In this document: piece after piece, positions 16,590-25,068 of the stretch
How the letters are laid out: each line of letters opens with the position of its first letter
Position numbering within the stretch: the first letter of the stretch is position 1
DNA from: an uncultured Acidobacteriota bacterium
Lineage (GTDB): Bacteria; Acidobacteriota; Blastocatellia; Pyrinomonadales; Pyrinomonadaceae
Assembly (NCBI GenBank): GCA_902826795.1
Contig: CADEGD010000024.1
Coordinates: forward strand, 1-63,147
Length of the DNA stretch: 63,147 nucleotides
Direction of reading: 5' to 3'
Program-made: the position numbers and the translations under genes
Notes under the pieces: model-generated
The model's input: the letters and a program-made list of their open reading frames with translations, nothing else
Database searches by the model: none
What the model was told of the DNA's origin: nothing

Positions 16590-17822
16590 GTGATAAAGAA
16601 AACCAGCAGAAAACTATCGAGTACCTTCAAAGAGTTCGTTAAGAACGAGCGGTCGGGTGCGATCATCCTGATCGTTTGCACGGCGATCTCTCTGATCGCT
16701 GCGAATACTGCGTTCGGCCCGAGCTATCTTGGCTTCTGGCAAGGATACGTCGGTCCGCTTAGCGTTGAGCACTGGGTAAATGACGGGCTGATGGCGATCT
16801 TTTTTCTGCTGATAGGGCTGGAACTCGAACGCGAGTTGTACGTTGGCGAATTGTCGAACATACGGAATGCCCTGCTTCCGATCGTCGCCGCTGCGGGCGG
16901 GTTGAGCATTCCTGCACTCATCCATTTCGGGCTCAATTACGGCACGCCAACTCAAGCCGGTATAGGCATTCCGATGGCGACCGACATTGCGTTTGCGATC
17001 GGCGTACTCGCGTTGCTTGGCGACCGGGTGCCGGCTTCTTTGAAAGTCTTTTTAGTTGCATTGGCTGTGATGGACGACCTCGGAGCGATCATCATCATCG
17101 CGATCTTTTACACGGCAAACTTGTCGCTCGGATATCTAGGGCTTGCTCTCGGAATGTTCGTGCTGCTCGGCGTGCTGAATCGCCTTCGCGTGATGTCGAC
17201 GATCCCGTACCTGATCGGCGGAGCGTTTATGTGGTTCTTCATGCTCAAGTCCGGCGTGCATGCGACGATCGCCGGTGTACTGCTGGCGTTCACAATACCA
17301 TTTACGCACAAGCAGGACGACGTCGAGTCGCCTTCGCACAGGCTTGAACATTTCCTTCACAAGCCGGTCGCTTTTCTGATATTGCCGGTATTTGCTTTGG
17401 CCAATACGGGCATCGTGATCGGTGGTGATTGGATGAACGAACTCGCGTCGAGCAACAGCCTCGGGATCATCTTCGGCCTCGTCACGGGCAAGCCGATCGG
17501 CATTACGCTGCTGGCTTTCATCGCGGTTGCGATCGGCATCTGTCGTCTGCCGCTCGACCTGAACTGGAAACACATCTTCGGAGCCGGGCTGCTCGGCGGC
17601 ATCGGCTTTACGATGTCGATCTTTATTACGAATCTGGCATTCGTCGGCGGCGCACCAGCCATCGTTTCGTCGACCGTCAATGCGTCGAAGATGGCGATCC
17701 TGCTCGCCTCGCTGACTGCAGGAACCGCAGGATTCATCTGGCTGAAACTACTCGGCAAGCCTAACGCCGGAGACACGGATATGGATACAATGGACTTCGG
17801 CGAAGACGAGGCAGTCGCCTGA
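16590..17822 (+). CDS. nhaA: Na+/H+ antiporter NhaA
   Basis: The 410-residue integral membrane protein has the NhaA core: FFLLIGLELERELYVGEL, then TDIAFAIGVLALLGDRVPASLKVFL with the transport-related aspartates in AVMDDLGAIIIIAIFYT. A late GIGFTMSIFITNLAF motif is also present. NhaA exchanges two protons for one sodium ion and works in pH and salt homeostasis. The start is GTG at 16590. The polypeptide ends with an acidic tail (DTDMDTMDFGEDE). The next gene starts four bases after the stop. Confidence 0.95.
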   Translation: MIKKTSRKLSSTFKEFVKNERSGAIILIVCTAISLIAANTAFGPSYLGFWQGYVGPLSVEHWVNDGLMAIFFLLIGLELERELYVGELSNIRNALLPIVAAAGGLSIPALIHFGLNYGTPTQAGIGIPMATDIAFAIGVLALLGDRVPASLKVFLVALAVMDDLGAIIIIAIFYTANLSLGYLGLALGMFVLLGVLNRLRVMSTIPYLIGGAFMWFFMLKSGVHATIAGVLLAFTIPFTHKQDDVESPSHRLEHFLHKPVAFLILPVFALANTGIVIGGDWMNELASSNSLGIIFGLVTGKPIGITLLAFIAVAIGICRLPLDLNWKHIFGAGLLGGIGFTMSIFITNLAFVGGAPAIVSSTVNASKMAILLASLTAGTAGFIWLKLLGKPNAGDTDMDTMDFGEDEAVA

Positions 17823-17826
17823 TCTA

Positions 17827-18276
17827 ATGCAGCAAGGATTCACCAGCGTACCTTTCTCGACCGAATCGTCCCATGGAATGACGTCCTACTCCGGCGTCGC
17901 GAAATTTTCCGCGGCCGGCATCGTGCTGGAGTTTGAATCCAAGTTCCTGGGCCTGATTCCGGGCGGCGTAAAAGAAGTGCGGCTGCCGATAGGCGAAATA
18001 TTGGACATCAAGTTCAAGAAAGGAATATTGAAGATCGGTTCAAAGGTCGTCATCCGCACCAAAACCTTTTCCGCCCTTGCCGCGTTACCGAACGAAAACG
18101 GCCGCGTCACGCTGAAGCTCATCCGCGAAGATTTCGAACTAGGCCGCTCCGCCGTTGAACAGCTCCAAAAAGAGATTGCCGGACACGCCGCCGAACTCCC
18201 GCCTCCGCGAACGCCCGTCGGGGAATTGTTCGACGACGAGAGTGAGGACGAAACTAAACAGCTTGACCGAAATTAG
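17827..18276 (+). CDS. Conserved hypothetical, PH/GRAM-like beta domain
   Basis: I do not recognise a named family. The 149-residue soluble protein has an N-terminal beta-rich segment (YSGVAKFSAAGIVLEFES, then EVRLPIGEILDIKFKKGILK and KVVIRTKTF) with the strand pattern of PH/GRAM-like domains. A helix (ELGRSAVEQLQKEIAGHAAE) and an acidic tail follow. There is no signal peptide. It lies four bases after nhaA, so it may be co-transcribed with it. Confidence 0.55.
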   Translation: MQQGFTSVPFSTESSHGMTSYSGVAKFSAAGIVLEFESKFLGLIPGGVKEVRLPIGEILDIKFKKGILKIGSKVVIRTKTFSALAALPNENGRVTLKLIREDFELGRSAVEQLQKEIAGHAAELPPPRTPVGELFDDESEDETKQLDRN

Positions 18277-18293
18277 ACTATACTGCCCTTGGT

Positions 18294-18551
18294 ATGCATT
18301 CGATATCCGTTGAAATACCGGCGACTACCTTCGCCGCTCTCGGCGAGTCACCCGACGAATTTGTAAGCGAGATGCGTATTGCCGCAGCTGTCAAATGGTA
18401 TGAACTAGGACGCCTCTCACAAGGCAAGGCAGCAGAGGTTGCTGGACTTACCCGCTCGGCGTTCATTGAAGCTCTTGCCCGTTTTGGTGTTTCTCCGCTT
18501 CAGATCACACCCGAAGAACTCGCGCGAGACCTCCGTAATGTCGACAAATAA
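18294..18551 (+). CDS. UPF0175 family antitoxin
   Basis: The 85-residue protein has the ribbon-helix-helix-like start of UPF0175 proteins (VEIPATTFAALGESPDEFVSEM). The conserved helix-turn-helix core follows as AAVKWYELGRLSQGKAAEVA and GLTRSAFIEALARFGVS. Members are paired with DUF3368 PIN-like toxins, as found here. Its stop overlaps the toxin start by 14 bases. Confidence 0.85.
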   Translation: MHSISVEIPATTFAALGESPDEFVSEMRIAAAVKWYELGRLSQGKAAEVAGLTRSAFIEALARFGVSPLQITPEELARDLRNVDK

Positions 18552-19023
18552 AGCTGTCGTCAACGCATCGCCTTTCATTCTCCTGAGCAAAAGCGGACTT
18601 TTGCGTTTACTGCCCGTGTTGTTTGACGAAGTCGTCATGCCTTTGGCAGTTGCGATCGAGATAAAACGCGGAGAGGATTCTGCATCTGATGAACTTCTCA
18701 CCGCCCGTCAAACCTGGTTATCGGTCGTTAAAGTATCAGCTTCGAGCGAAGTCGTGGCTTGGAATCTGGGGGATGGTGAGACCGAGGTGCTGAGTTTCGC
18801 ACTTGCGGAGGAAGACTATGTCGCTCTGATTGACGACCGAGCGGCGCGACGCTGTGCGGAAACTTTGCAAATAGGTTTGATGGGCACGTCAGGACTGCTA
18901 GTTTTGATGAAAAGAAGAGGGCTTATATCGAGCGTGTCGGAGGAGTTGAACCACCTGCACAAACTCGGACTCTATCTTTCAGAGCAGTTAAGAAACGCAA
19001 TTCTTTCTGAGGCGGGCGAGTAA
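18538..19023 (+). CDS. DUF3368 PIN-like toxin
   Basis: The 161-residue product begins MSTNKAVVNASPFILLSKSGLLRLL, the DUF3368 signature, in which NASP replaces the usual PIN LDT motif. It also shows the conserved LGDGETEVLSFAL and ALIDDRAARRCAETL acidic motifs, followed by GTSGLLVLMKRRGLI. It is a predicted metal-dependent RNase neutralised by the upstream UPF0175 protein. The ATG at 18538 gives the family length and overlaps the antitoxin. Confidence 0.87.
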   Translation: MSTNKAVVNASPFILLSKSGLLRLLPVLFDEVVMPLAVAIEIKRGEDSASDELLTARQTWLSVVKVSASSEVVAWNLGDGETEVLSFALAEEDYVALIDDRAARRCAETLQIGLMGTSGLLVLMKRRGLISSVSEELNHLHKLGLYLSEQLRNAILSEAGE

Positions 19024-19105
19024 CGCCAGCAGCGAGCTGCCACGAAACCAGATCGCTTTCCCAGCCGAACCAAGAACAAGCATCTTCGAACAGGGGAAAT
19101 CGATA

Positions 19106-19597
19106 ATGAACCAGCTCGCGTTAGTCCTTCCGCTTCTCACTATTTTCGCGTTTACCGCGACCGGGCACGCACAGACGACCGTCACAAATTTCGGCCTCAA
19201 GGATCAGAACGATAAGTACGTCGAGGTCAATTTCCCGAGCGACAGGCCGGTCGTGCTGATATTCGGAGATCGCAAGGGTGCGGGGCAGATTGACGGTTGG
19301 TCGCAGCCGATCTACAAGAAATACGAAGACAAAGTTTACGTCTTCGGCATCGCGTCGCTCGGCGGCGTTCCGAGTTATGCGCGTGGGCTTGTAAGGCGTT
19401 TGATCAAGCGTCAGACGAGCTATTCGGTGTTGATGGACTGGGGCGGAAAGGCTGCAAACTCGCTGGGATATCAAAAAGACAAGGCGATGATCATTGTCGT
19501 AGGAAAGAACGGCACCATACTCTCTACGAAGTACGGTGCCGCGACCGAGCCAGAGATCAACGAGATCGCCGCGGAGATCGATAAACAACTCAAATAA
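19106..19597 (+). CDS. Exported thioredoxin-fold protein without CxxC
   Basis: The 163-residue protein has a signal peptide (MNQLALVLPLLTIFAFTATG) and then FGLKDQNDKYVEVNFPSDRPVVLIFGDRKG, the layout of the peroxiredoxin/TlpA fold. The active-site cysteines are replaced (GDRKGAGQID). Later segments VYVFGIASLGG, YSVLMDWGGKAANSLGYQ and IIVVGKNGTILSTKYG fit the fold. It may be a redox-inactive member of the YtfJ-like or AhpC/TSA superfamily. The ribosome binding site is AGGGGAAA. It converges with the S9 peptidase gene only one base after its own stop. Confidence 0.65.
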   Translation: MNQLALVLPLLTIFAFTATGHAQTTVTNFGLKDQNDKYVEVNFPSDRPVVLIFGDRKGAGQIDGWSQPIYKKYEDKVYVFGIASLGGVPSYARGLVRRLIKRQTSYSVLMDWGGKAANSLGYQKDKAMIIVVGKNGTILSTKYGAATEPEINEIAAEIDKQLK

Positions 19598-19598
19598 A

Positions 19599-21833
19599 TT
19601 ATCTCGCCGAAGCTCTGGGGTCTTGCTTCGGAGTCAGCTTATATTCCTTCGGCGGTGTCGCTCCGAGTAGGTGTTCGACGAAATAATCCCAACGCCGACG
19701 CATCATGTAATAGCTGTCGCCCCCGTAGCCGTGCCGGGCGTTGGGGAAGACGATCAGGTCGTAATCCTTACCGGCTTTGGTAAGAGCATCAACGACCAAC
19801 CACGTGTTGTACGGCGGGACGTTGTCGTCCATGTTGCCGTGGGCCAAAAGCAGCTTGCCTTTTAGATTCTTCGCAAAGTTTTGATTCGCCTGATCGGTGT
19901 AGTTCGACTTCACCTTAGAGTCATCCACTTCCGTCGTTGGCTTACCATCCGGCCCCACCATCAGGCCGATGTATCTTTCGCCCCAATCGTCTTCGTAATT
20001 GCGGTTATCGTGATTGCCGGATTCGGAAATGCCGACCTTGTAGAAATCGGGAAAGCGGAACATCGCTGCCGCGGTCGCATAGCCGCCACCCGAGTGGCCC
20101 CACATGCCGACGCGGTCGAGATCGAGGTAGGTGTACATCTTGGCAAGTTCGCGAAGACCGGCGATCTGATCTTCGAGCGTGTTGTCGGCCATGTTGCCGT
20201 AACACACGTCGTGGAAAGATTTGGAGCGATCAGGGTTGCACGTTCCATCTATGACGACAACGATGAATCCAAGTTCGGCGAGTGCCTGATTGTCGTTACG
20301 GCTCGGACCGAAGTTTCGGGTCCCGACTCCGCCGCCCTGCGGCCCGGGATAGATGTAATTGACGACCGGATATTTTTTCGAACGGTCTAGATTCGACGGC
20401 GTGAACATCAGTCCGTAGAGGTCCCATTTGCCGTCGCGCGACTTTACCTTGATCGGTGTCGGCGGTTTCCAGCCGGCAGCCCGGAGCCGGGAAACATCAG
20501 CCTTTTCGAGTTCGACAATCTGTTTGCCGCTCGCGTCGCGCAGCACCACGACGCCGGGTACATCGGGTTTTGAATATGTATCGACAAAGTATTTGCCGTC
20601 GGGTGAAAGTGCGATCTGATGATTGCCGTCCTCCGGGGTTAGCAGGGTCAAGGCGCTGCCGTCGAAATTTATCTTGTAAAAATGCGAGAAATAAGGATCG
20701 CGGCCTGCTTCGCGTCCATTAGCTTCAAACCAGATCGTCCGCGAGCCGGCGTCAACCTTCACTATCCGCGTAACAACCCAATTGCCTTTCGTGATCTGAT
20801 TTTTGGGCCGTCCGGTGGCGAGGTCATACAAATATAAGTGTCCCCAATCGTCGCGTTCGGAATACCAGATCGCTTCGTTAGTTGCCGGAAAATATCGCCA
20901 GTTGATCTCGCCCTGGCCTGATTCATATTGGGTCTTGACCGTCTCGTCAAACACCTCTCGAACATCGCCAGACGCCGCGTCCGCGATGCGAAACTTAGCC
21001 GACTTGTGATCGCGAGTGGATGAAACAAAAGCGAGCTTCGTCGAATCTGCGCTCCATTCGTTGTCGTCGAATGAACCGCCGCAGGAGATGTCGTCGCAAA
21101 GCGTGCCCCGGCGGTCGTCGGGTGCGATCTTCAGCCGAACGGTCGTGGCCGCGTCTACGTCGATTATGACGCGACTGATCTTGATAATTTCTTTGTCCTG
21201 CGGCAAAGGGTATTTCCACGACTCTAATCTTGGTTCACCCACATTCGTGGTAACGAGATACATGTCGCTCACATTCCGCTGATCCTGTTGATAGGTCGCG
21301 ACCTTCTTCGAATCCGGCGACCATATGAGGATGGGGCGATTGCTTTTACGCCAGCCGGCATTGTCGGTGGCGTAGCCGAAGTTTTCGACGCCGTCGGTCG
21401 TGAGCTGCTTTTCCTGTCCCGTCGCGACGTCCCGCACGAAGAGATTCCAGTTCCTGATAAAGACTTCTTTCTTCCCGTCGGGCGAAATGACGCCGGGCTC
21501 CGAACCGACTCGCATCGGACGGACGGCAGCGGCCGGCTGCTGCACACCGATGGCCTCGAGCGTTGCACCCGCTCGCTTTTGGCCGGTCGCAGGGTCAACG
21601 ATCACGTATTCCCGACCGGTCGCCGTAAGCACCTGATACCAAAACCGGCCATCCGGCAGCCACGTTGGCCTCACTCCCGCTCGATCGACCAGCGGCGCAG
21701 TGTTGTAGATCAACATCTTTTCAGCACGGGCATAATCTTCGGCGGTAAGTTGTGGCCGTGTTTGGGCGTCGACACCGTCTAAAAGGCATAGCGAGAGAGC
21801 AGCGATAGAAACGAAAACGCGAATTCTTCTCAT
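19599..21833 (-). CDS. S9 family peptidase (dipeptidyl-peptidase IV-like), exported
   Basis: The 744-residue product from the ATG at 21833 has a signal peptide (MRRIRVFVSIAALSLCLLDG), a long beta-propeller region (DPP-IV N-terminal domain) and a C-terminal alpha/beta hydrolase. The catalytic triad is visible: serine in GMWGHSGGGYATAA, aspartate in AHGNMDDNVPPYNTW, and histidine in FPNARHGYGGDSYYMMRR. It probably cleaves dipeptides from peptides in the periplasm. The longer reading frame upstream to 22076 overlaps the divergent DUF4242 gene and lacks a signal sequence, so the shorter start is preferred. Confidence 0.92.
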   Translation of the reverse strand: MRRIRVFVSIAALSLCLLDGVDAQTRPQLTAEDYARAEKMLIYNTAPLVDRAGVRPTWLPDGRFWYQVLTATGREYVIVDPATGQKRAGATLEAIGVQQPAAAVRPMRVGSEPGVISPDGKKEVFIRNWNLFVRDVATGQEKQLTTDGVENFGYATDNAGWRKSNRPILIWSPDSKKVATYQQDQRNVSDMYLVTTNVGEPRLESWKYPLPQDKEIIKISRVIIDVDAATTVRLKIAPDDRRGTLCDDISCGGSFDDNEWSADSTKLAFVSSTRDHKSAKFRIADAASGDVREVFDETVKTQYESGQGEINWRYFPATNEAIWYSERDDWGHLYLYDLATGRPKNQITKGNWVVTRIVKVDAGSRTIWFEANGREAGRDPYFSHFYKINFDGSALTLLTPEDGNHQIALSPDGKYFVDTYSKPDVPGVVVLRDASGKQIVELEKADVSRLRAAGWKPPTPIKVKSRDGKWDLYGLMFTPSNLDRSKKYPVVNYIYPGPQGGGVGTRNFGPSRNDNQALAELGFIVVVIDGTCNPDRSKSFHDVCYGNMADNTLEDQIAGLRELAKMYTYLDLDRVGMWGHSGGGYATAAAMFRFPDFYKVGISESGNHDNRNYEDDWGERYIGLMVGPDGKPTTEVDDSKVKSNYTDQANQNFAKNLKGKLLLAHGNMDDNVPPYNTWLVVDALTKAGKDYDLIVFPNARHGYGGDSYYMMRRRWDYFVEHLLGATPPKEYKLTPKQDPRASAR

Positions 21834-21927
21834 AGGTTGTAGAAATAAATCGGATCTGGAATATCTGATATTATCTGACATTTCAACTCGAATCGACAAT
21901 CCAGATATCGAACGATGGAGAAACTTG

Positions 21928-22200
21928 ATGCCTAAATATGTGATCGAACGTGAAATTCCTGGGGCGGGCAAGATGTCGGCGGATGACCTGATGGGCGCGT
22001 CGCAGAAGTCATGCAGTGTGTTGAACAAACTCGGAAGTGACATCCAGTGGATCCATTCGTATGTAACGGACGACAAGCTCTATTGCGTTTACACCGCCCC
22101 TAGCGAAGCTTTGATCGAAGAACACGCGCTCGAAAGCGGCTTTCCGGCAAATAGAATTTCCGAAGTGAAAGCTTTGATCGACCCGACACGAGCCGGATAG
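21928..22200 (+). CDS. DUF4242 (SCO4226-like nickel-binding) small protein
   Basis: The 90-residue product, MPKYVIEREIPGAGKMSADD, continuing to IQWIHSYVTDDKLYCVYTA and EHALESGFPANRISEVKALID, matches the DUF4242 family of small ferredoxin-like-fold proteins. Some members bind nickel. The ATG at 21928 is preceded by ATGGAG seven bases upstream. It is a single gene divergent from the S9 peptidase with about 95 bases between the starts. Confidence 0.8.
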   Translation: MPKYVIEREIPGAGKMSADDLMGASQKSCSVLNKLGSDIQWIHSYVTDDKLYCVYTAPSEALIEEHALESGFPANRISEVKALIDPTRAG

Positions 22201-22325
22201 TTGAGTTCAAAGCTCCAAAGATAGGTTCAGAGTTCTAGCTTCAGCTTGCCTTTGTTGCAACGGGTCGTGCGACGGTAAACAATACAAGCTGAAGCTTGAA
22301 CTCTAAACTTCTTGAACTCTAAACT
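22201..22325. repeat. Intergenic repeat with GAGTTCAAGCTTCAGCTTG-type arms
   Basis: This gap is made of repeated pieces: GAGTTCTAGCTTCAGCTTG (about 22230-22250) faces CAAGCTGAAGCTTGAACTC (about 22285-22304), followed by another TTGAACTCTAAACT. The same kind of arms occur at 33261-33340. The TTG start of the next gene lies in the last repeat unit. Confidence 0.7.
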
Positions 22326-22734
22326 CGGAAAACTGCTAGCGGTTCATTCGACATCGCCCGCGTTTCTTCAACGCGCGGCGATCGTCACAGCGTTGTCGTT
22401 TCTTTTCTTTCTAACTGCTCTAGGTTTTTACCTCGTTTGGCAGAATTTTCTCTATTTCGTTCTCGCGACCGGATTTCTGATCGTGCAGATCTTTACAATG
22501 ATCGGCTGGTGGATGCAGAAACGAAACGCTGTGAGCATCTATTCAAACGGTATTGTCTATCGTAACCGGTCAATAGAGTGGCCCGAGGTCTCGGGCGTGA
22601 GCGAGCCGGCTGGCGGTGGATTGACGATCGATCTAAAGCGCGGCAATTCCCTCACGATCCCATCGTCAATTCAAGGCCTCGACCGGGTCGAATCCTTTCT
22701 TATCGAAAAACTTGGCGACTCTTTGCGGCCTTAG
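22312..22734 (+). CDS. Two-TM membrane protein with C-terminal PH-like segment, unknown
   Basis: I do not recognise this 140-residue protein. It has two hydrophobic helices (about residues 22-45 and 48-70: AIVTALSFLFFLTALGFYLV and FVLATGFLIVQIFTMIGWWM). A compact beta-rich tail follows (NAVSIYSNGIVYRNRSIEWPEVSGV). The only workable start is a TTG, and it falls within a repeat. The stop codon TAG falls within the next repeat (22721-22789). Start position and even the exact reading frame limits are therefore uncertain, but the coding-like composition in between looks genuine. Confidence 0.55.
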   Translation: MNSKLGKLLAVHSTSPAFLQRAAIVTALSFLFFLTALGFYLVWQNFLYFVLATGFLIVQIFTMIGWWMQKRNAVSIYSNGIVYRNRSIEWPEVSGVSEPAGGGLTIDLKRGNSLTIPSSIQGLDRVESFLIEKLGDSLRP

Positions 22735-22789
22735 CGGTCTTTGCGTTAATCCTTCCGCATTTCAACGCAAAGCCGCGAAGGACGCAAAG
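22721..22789. repeat. Hairpin repeat with CTTTGCGG / CCGCGAAGGACGCAAAG arms
   Basis: The left arm (22721-22747) and right arm (22764-22789) are imperfect inverted repeats rich in CTTTGCG/CGCAAAG. The left arm contains the stop codon of the preceding gene. This type of arm also appears, in related form, at 27302-27370. The bases from 22790 to 22898 contain an AT-rich region with no other feature that I can support. Confidence 0.7.
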
Positions 22790-22898
22790 AGTTGAATGTG
22801 CTAGCCGGCGGCTTCCTTTTTTTTGACCCTTAGTTCTAGTATCCTAATAGTTTGGGTTTAGCAGTTATAATCCGCACTTATACCGCGACGGAGCAACT

Positions 22899-24653
22899 AT
22901 GAGCGTTGAAGTTGTCATGCCCCAAATGGGCGAATCGATCACCGAAGGTACCGTATCCAAATGGCTTAAGGCCGTCGGCGACACGATCGAAAAAGACGAG
23001 GCGATCCTTGAGATCTCGACCGACAAGGTCGATGCAGAGGTTCCGTCGCCGTCTGCGGGTACGCTTTTAGAGATCCGCCATCAGGAAGGTGAGACGGTTG
23101 AAGTTGGAACTGTTTTGGCAATGATCGGAGCAGCGGGCGAAGTCGCTGCGGCTCCAAAGGCCGAAGTCCAAACTCCAAAATCTGAGGAGCCGCCGGCAGC
23201 GCCGTCCGAAGTTCCGGACGTTCCGGCGCCGACGATAATCGCCGATTCGGTTCCATCCGCTTCGGCGTCGTCGGCTAGTGCAGAAACCGCGTCAGAGGTC
23301 GTAATGCCGCAGATGGGCGAATCGATTACCGAGGGAACCGTATCGAAGTGGCTAAAGTCGGTTGGTGACGATATCGCGAAAGACGAGCCGCTGCTCGAGA
23401 TCTCGACCGACAAGGTTGATGCCGAAGTTCCGTCACCCGCGGCGGGCAAGCTTCTGTCTATTAGCGTCGATGAAGGCCAGACTGTCGAGGTCGGAACCGT
23501 GCTGGCTCTCGTTGGAGCGGCGGGAGCAGCCGTAAATTCTAAGTCGAAGGCTCCGTCATTACCACCTGCGGTAGCGAGTGCGGATGCTCCGTCGTCAGTA
23601 CCACCTGCGGTAGCGGGTGGGGAGGTTAACGTTAAAGCTCCTCAGGTCAAGGCAGTATCCGCAGGCTCGAATGGGTCGGATGCGACGGTTGACGATCTTC
23701 GCCGAACGAAAAGCAGTCCGCTCGTACGAAGTATTGCGAAAGAACACGGCATCGATATCACGCGAATCCCGGGCACCGGAGTCAGCGGCCGCGTAACCAA
23801 GCAGGACATAATGTCGTTCCTCGAAACCGGTGCAGCTCTGCGTCCTGAAGATTTGCTCGTAAAGGGTTCCGCAACTCCTGCCGCGGCTCCTGCACCCGCT
23901 ACTGAAAAAGAGGCACCTACCTATGCTGCCGCACCGGTCGCTCAAGTCGCTGGCGACCGCGTCGAGAAGATGTCGGTGATGCGCAAAAAGATCTCGGAAC
24001 ACATGACGTTCTCAAAACAGACGTCGGCACACGTGACGAGCGTCTACGAGATCGACATGACGAACGTCGCTAAGTTCCGTGACAAGAACAAATCCGGATT
24101 CGCCGAGCGTTACGGCACAAAGCTGACCTACATGCCGTTCATCTTCCAGGCGGTAACGAACGCGATCCGCAAGTTTCCGGTCGTTAACTCACAGGTTGAC
24201 GGCGAAAACATTATCTATAAGGGCGACATCAATCTCGGCATGGCCGTCGCTCTCGATTGGGGATTGATCGTTCCCGTCATCCGAAAAGCGGACACGCTTT
24301 CGCTGTCGGGCCTTGCAGTTTCAGCCAACGACCTTGCCGATCGTGCCAGAACGAAGAAACTTAATCCTGACGAAGTGACCGGCGGAACATTCACGATCAC
24401 AAACCCGGGCGTCTTCGGCGGATTGTTCGGTACGCCGATCATCAATCAACCGCAGGTCGCGATCCTATGCGTCGGCACGATCGAAAAGCGGCCGAAGGTG
24501 CTGACCACGCCAGACGGCGACGATTACATTGCGGTCCGGCAGATGGCCTATTTCGCTCTTACCTACGATCACCGCATCGTGGATGGAGCCGATGCAGAGA
24601 AGTTTCTCTCGTTTATGAAGGAATACCTTGAGACGGCCGAATTCTCACTCTGA
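22899..24653 (+). CDS. sucB: Dihydrolipoamide acyltransferase (E2) of a 2-oxoacid dehydrogenase, probably succinyl- type
   Basis: The 584-residue E2 carries two N-terminal lipoyl domains, each with EISTDKVDAEVPSP, where the lysine of DKV is lipoylated (about residues 42 and 176). A peripheral-subunit-binding domain follows (SSPLVRSIAKEHGIDITRI, GTGVSGRVTKQDIMSFL). The C-terminal catalytic domain has the active-site TYDHRIVDGADAEKFL near the end. It transfers the acyl group to CoA. The DKVDAEVPSP form favours the 2-oxoglutarate or branched-chain type over pyruvate, but the substrate is not certain. No E1 or E3 gene is adjacent. The linker after lipoyl domain 2 carries two copies of a PPAVA repeat. 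Confidence 0.9.
   Translation: MSVEVVMPQMGESITEGTVSKWLKAVGDTIEKDEAILEISTDKVDAEVPSPSAGTLLEIRHQEGETVEVGTVLAMIGAAGEVAAAPKAEVQTPKSEEPPAAPSEVPDVPAPTIIADSVPSASASSASAETASEVVMPQMGESITEGTVSKWLKSVGDDIAKDEPLLEISTDKVDAEVPSPAAGKLLSISVDEGQTVEVGTVLALVGAAGAAVNSKSKAPSLPPAVASADAPSSVPPAVAGGEVNVKAPQVKAVSAGSNGSDATVDDLRRTKSSPLVRSIAKEHGIDITRIPGTGVSGRVTKQDIMSFLETGAALRPEDLLVKGSATPAAAPAPATEKEAPTYAAAPVAQVAGDRVEKMSVMRKKISEHMTFSKQTSAHVTSVYEIDMTNVAKFRDKNKSGFAERYGTKLTYMPFIFQAVTNAIRKFPVVNSQVDGENIIYKGDINLGMAVALDWGLIVPVIRKADTLSLSGLAVSANDLADRARTKKLNPDEVTGGTFTITNPGVFGGLFGTPIINQPQVAILCVGTIEKRPKVLTTPDGDDYIAVRQMAYFALTYDHRIVDGADAEKFLSFMKEYLETAEFSL
23560..23620. repeat. Two in-frame copies of TACCACCTGCGGTAGCG repeat in the E2 linker
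   Basis: TACCACCTGCGGTAGCGAGTG (23560-23580) and TACCACCTGCGGTAGCGGGTG (23599-23619) are nearly identical. The second is framed by CCACC/GGTGG arms. They are read as LPPAVAS and VPPAVAGG. They lie in the flexible Ala/Pro linker between the second lipoyl domain and the subunit-binding domain, where insertions should be tolerated. Confidence 0.8.
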
Positions 24654-25068
24654 TCGCTGGCTAAAAAACTTCTTGATTTATCAGCTTCATCGTGTATTAT
24701 CTCACGTAGTACTTGAGGTATTTTCATTGCTGGCGGATCTTTCCGCCCTTCAGATGCAACAGAATAGGACATAGCCTAATCTAAAAGCGTTCGATCTGTA
24801 TAGAAACCGAACGTCCTCCTTCCTAATCACTCGAACAGCCGATTTCGCTAATTATTTTAGAATCAGTCAATTAGGATAATATTTGCCGTGCCGACCAGAA
24901 ATGGCACGGCGATTGTTAAGAAGCATGCAGCGGAAATCCGCGTTAGGTATTTGACGGGTGTTTGTCGGGGAGATTACGAAGGCTTTGTATTGAAATGATA
25001 CAACCTTCGACATCGTTCAAGCGTCTATCGCAGGGTTCGCAATAATCTTGATATCGCGAGGAGTTCAA
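24654..25068. other. 415-base gap with two strong hairpins before the OmpA-like gene
   Basis: No gene is seen here. GCCGTGCC (24885-24892) pairs perfectly with GGCACGGC (24903-24910). CGAAGG..TTGTAT (24977-24990) pairs with ATACAACCTTCG (24998-25009) with a two-base bulge. The second hairpin ends 59 bases before the ATG at 25069. These could be leader structures of the downstream mRNA or part of a small RNA. No known riboswitch consensus was recognised. Confidence 0.55.
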
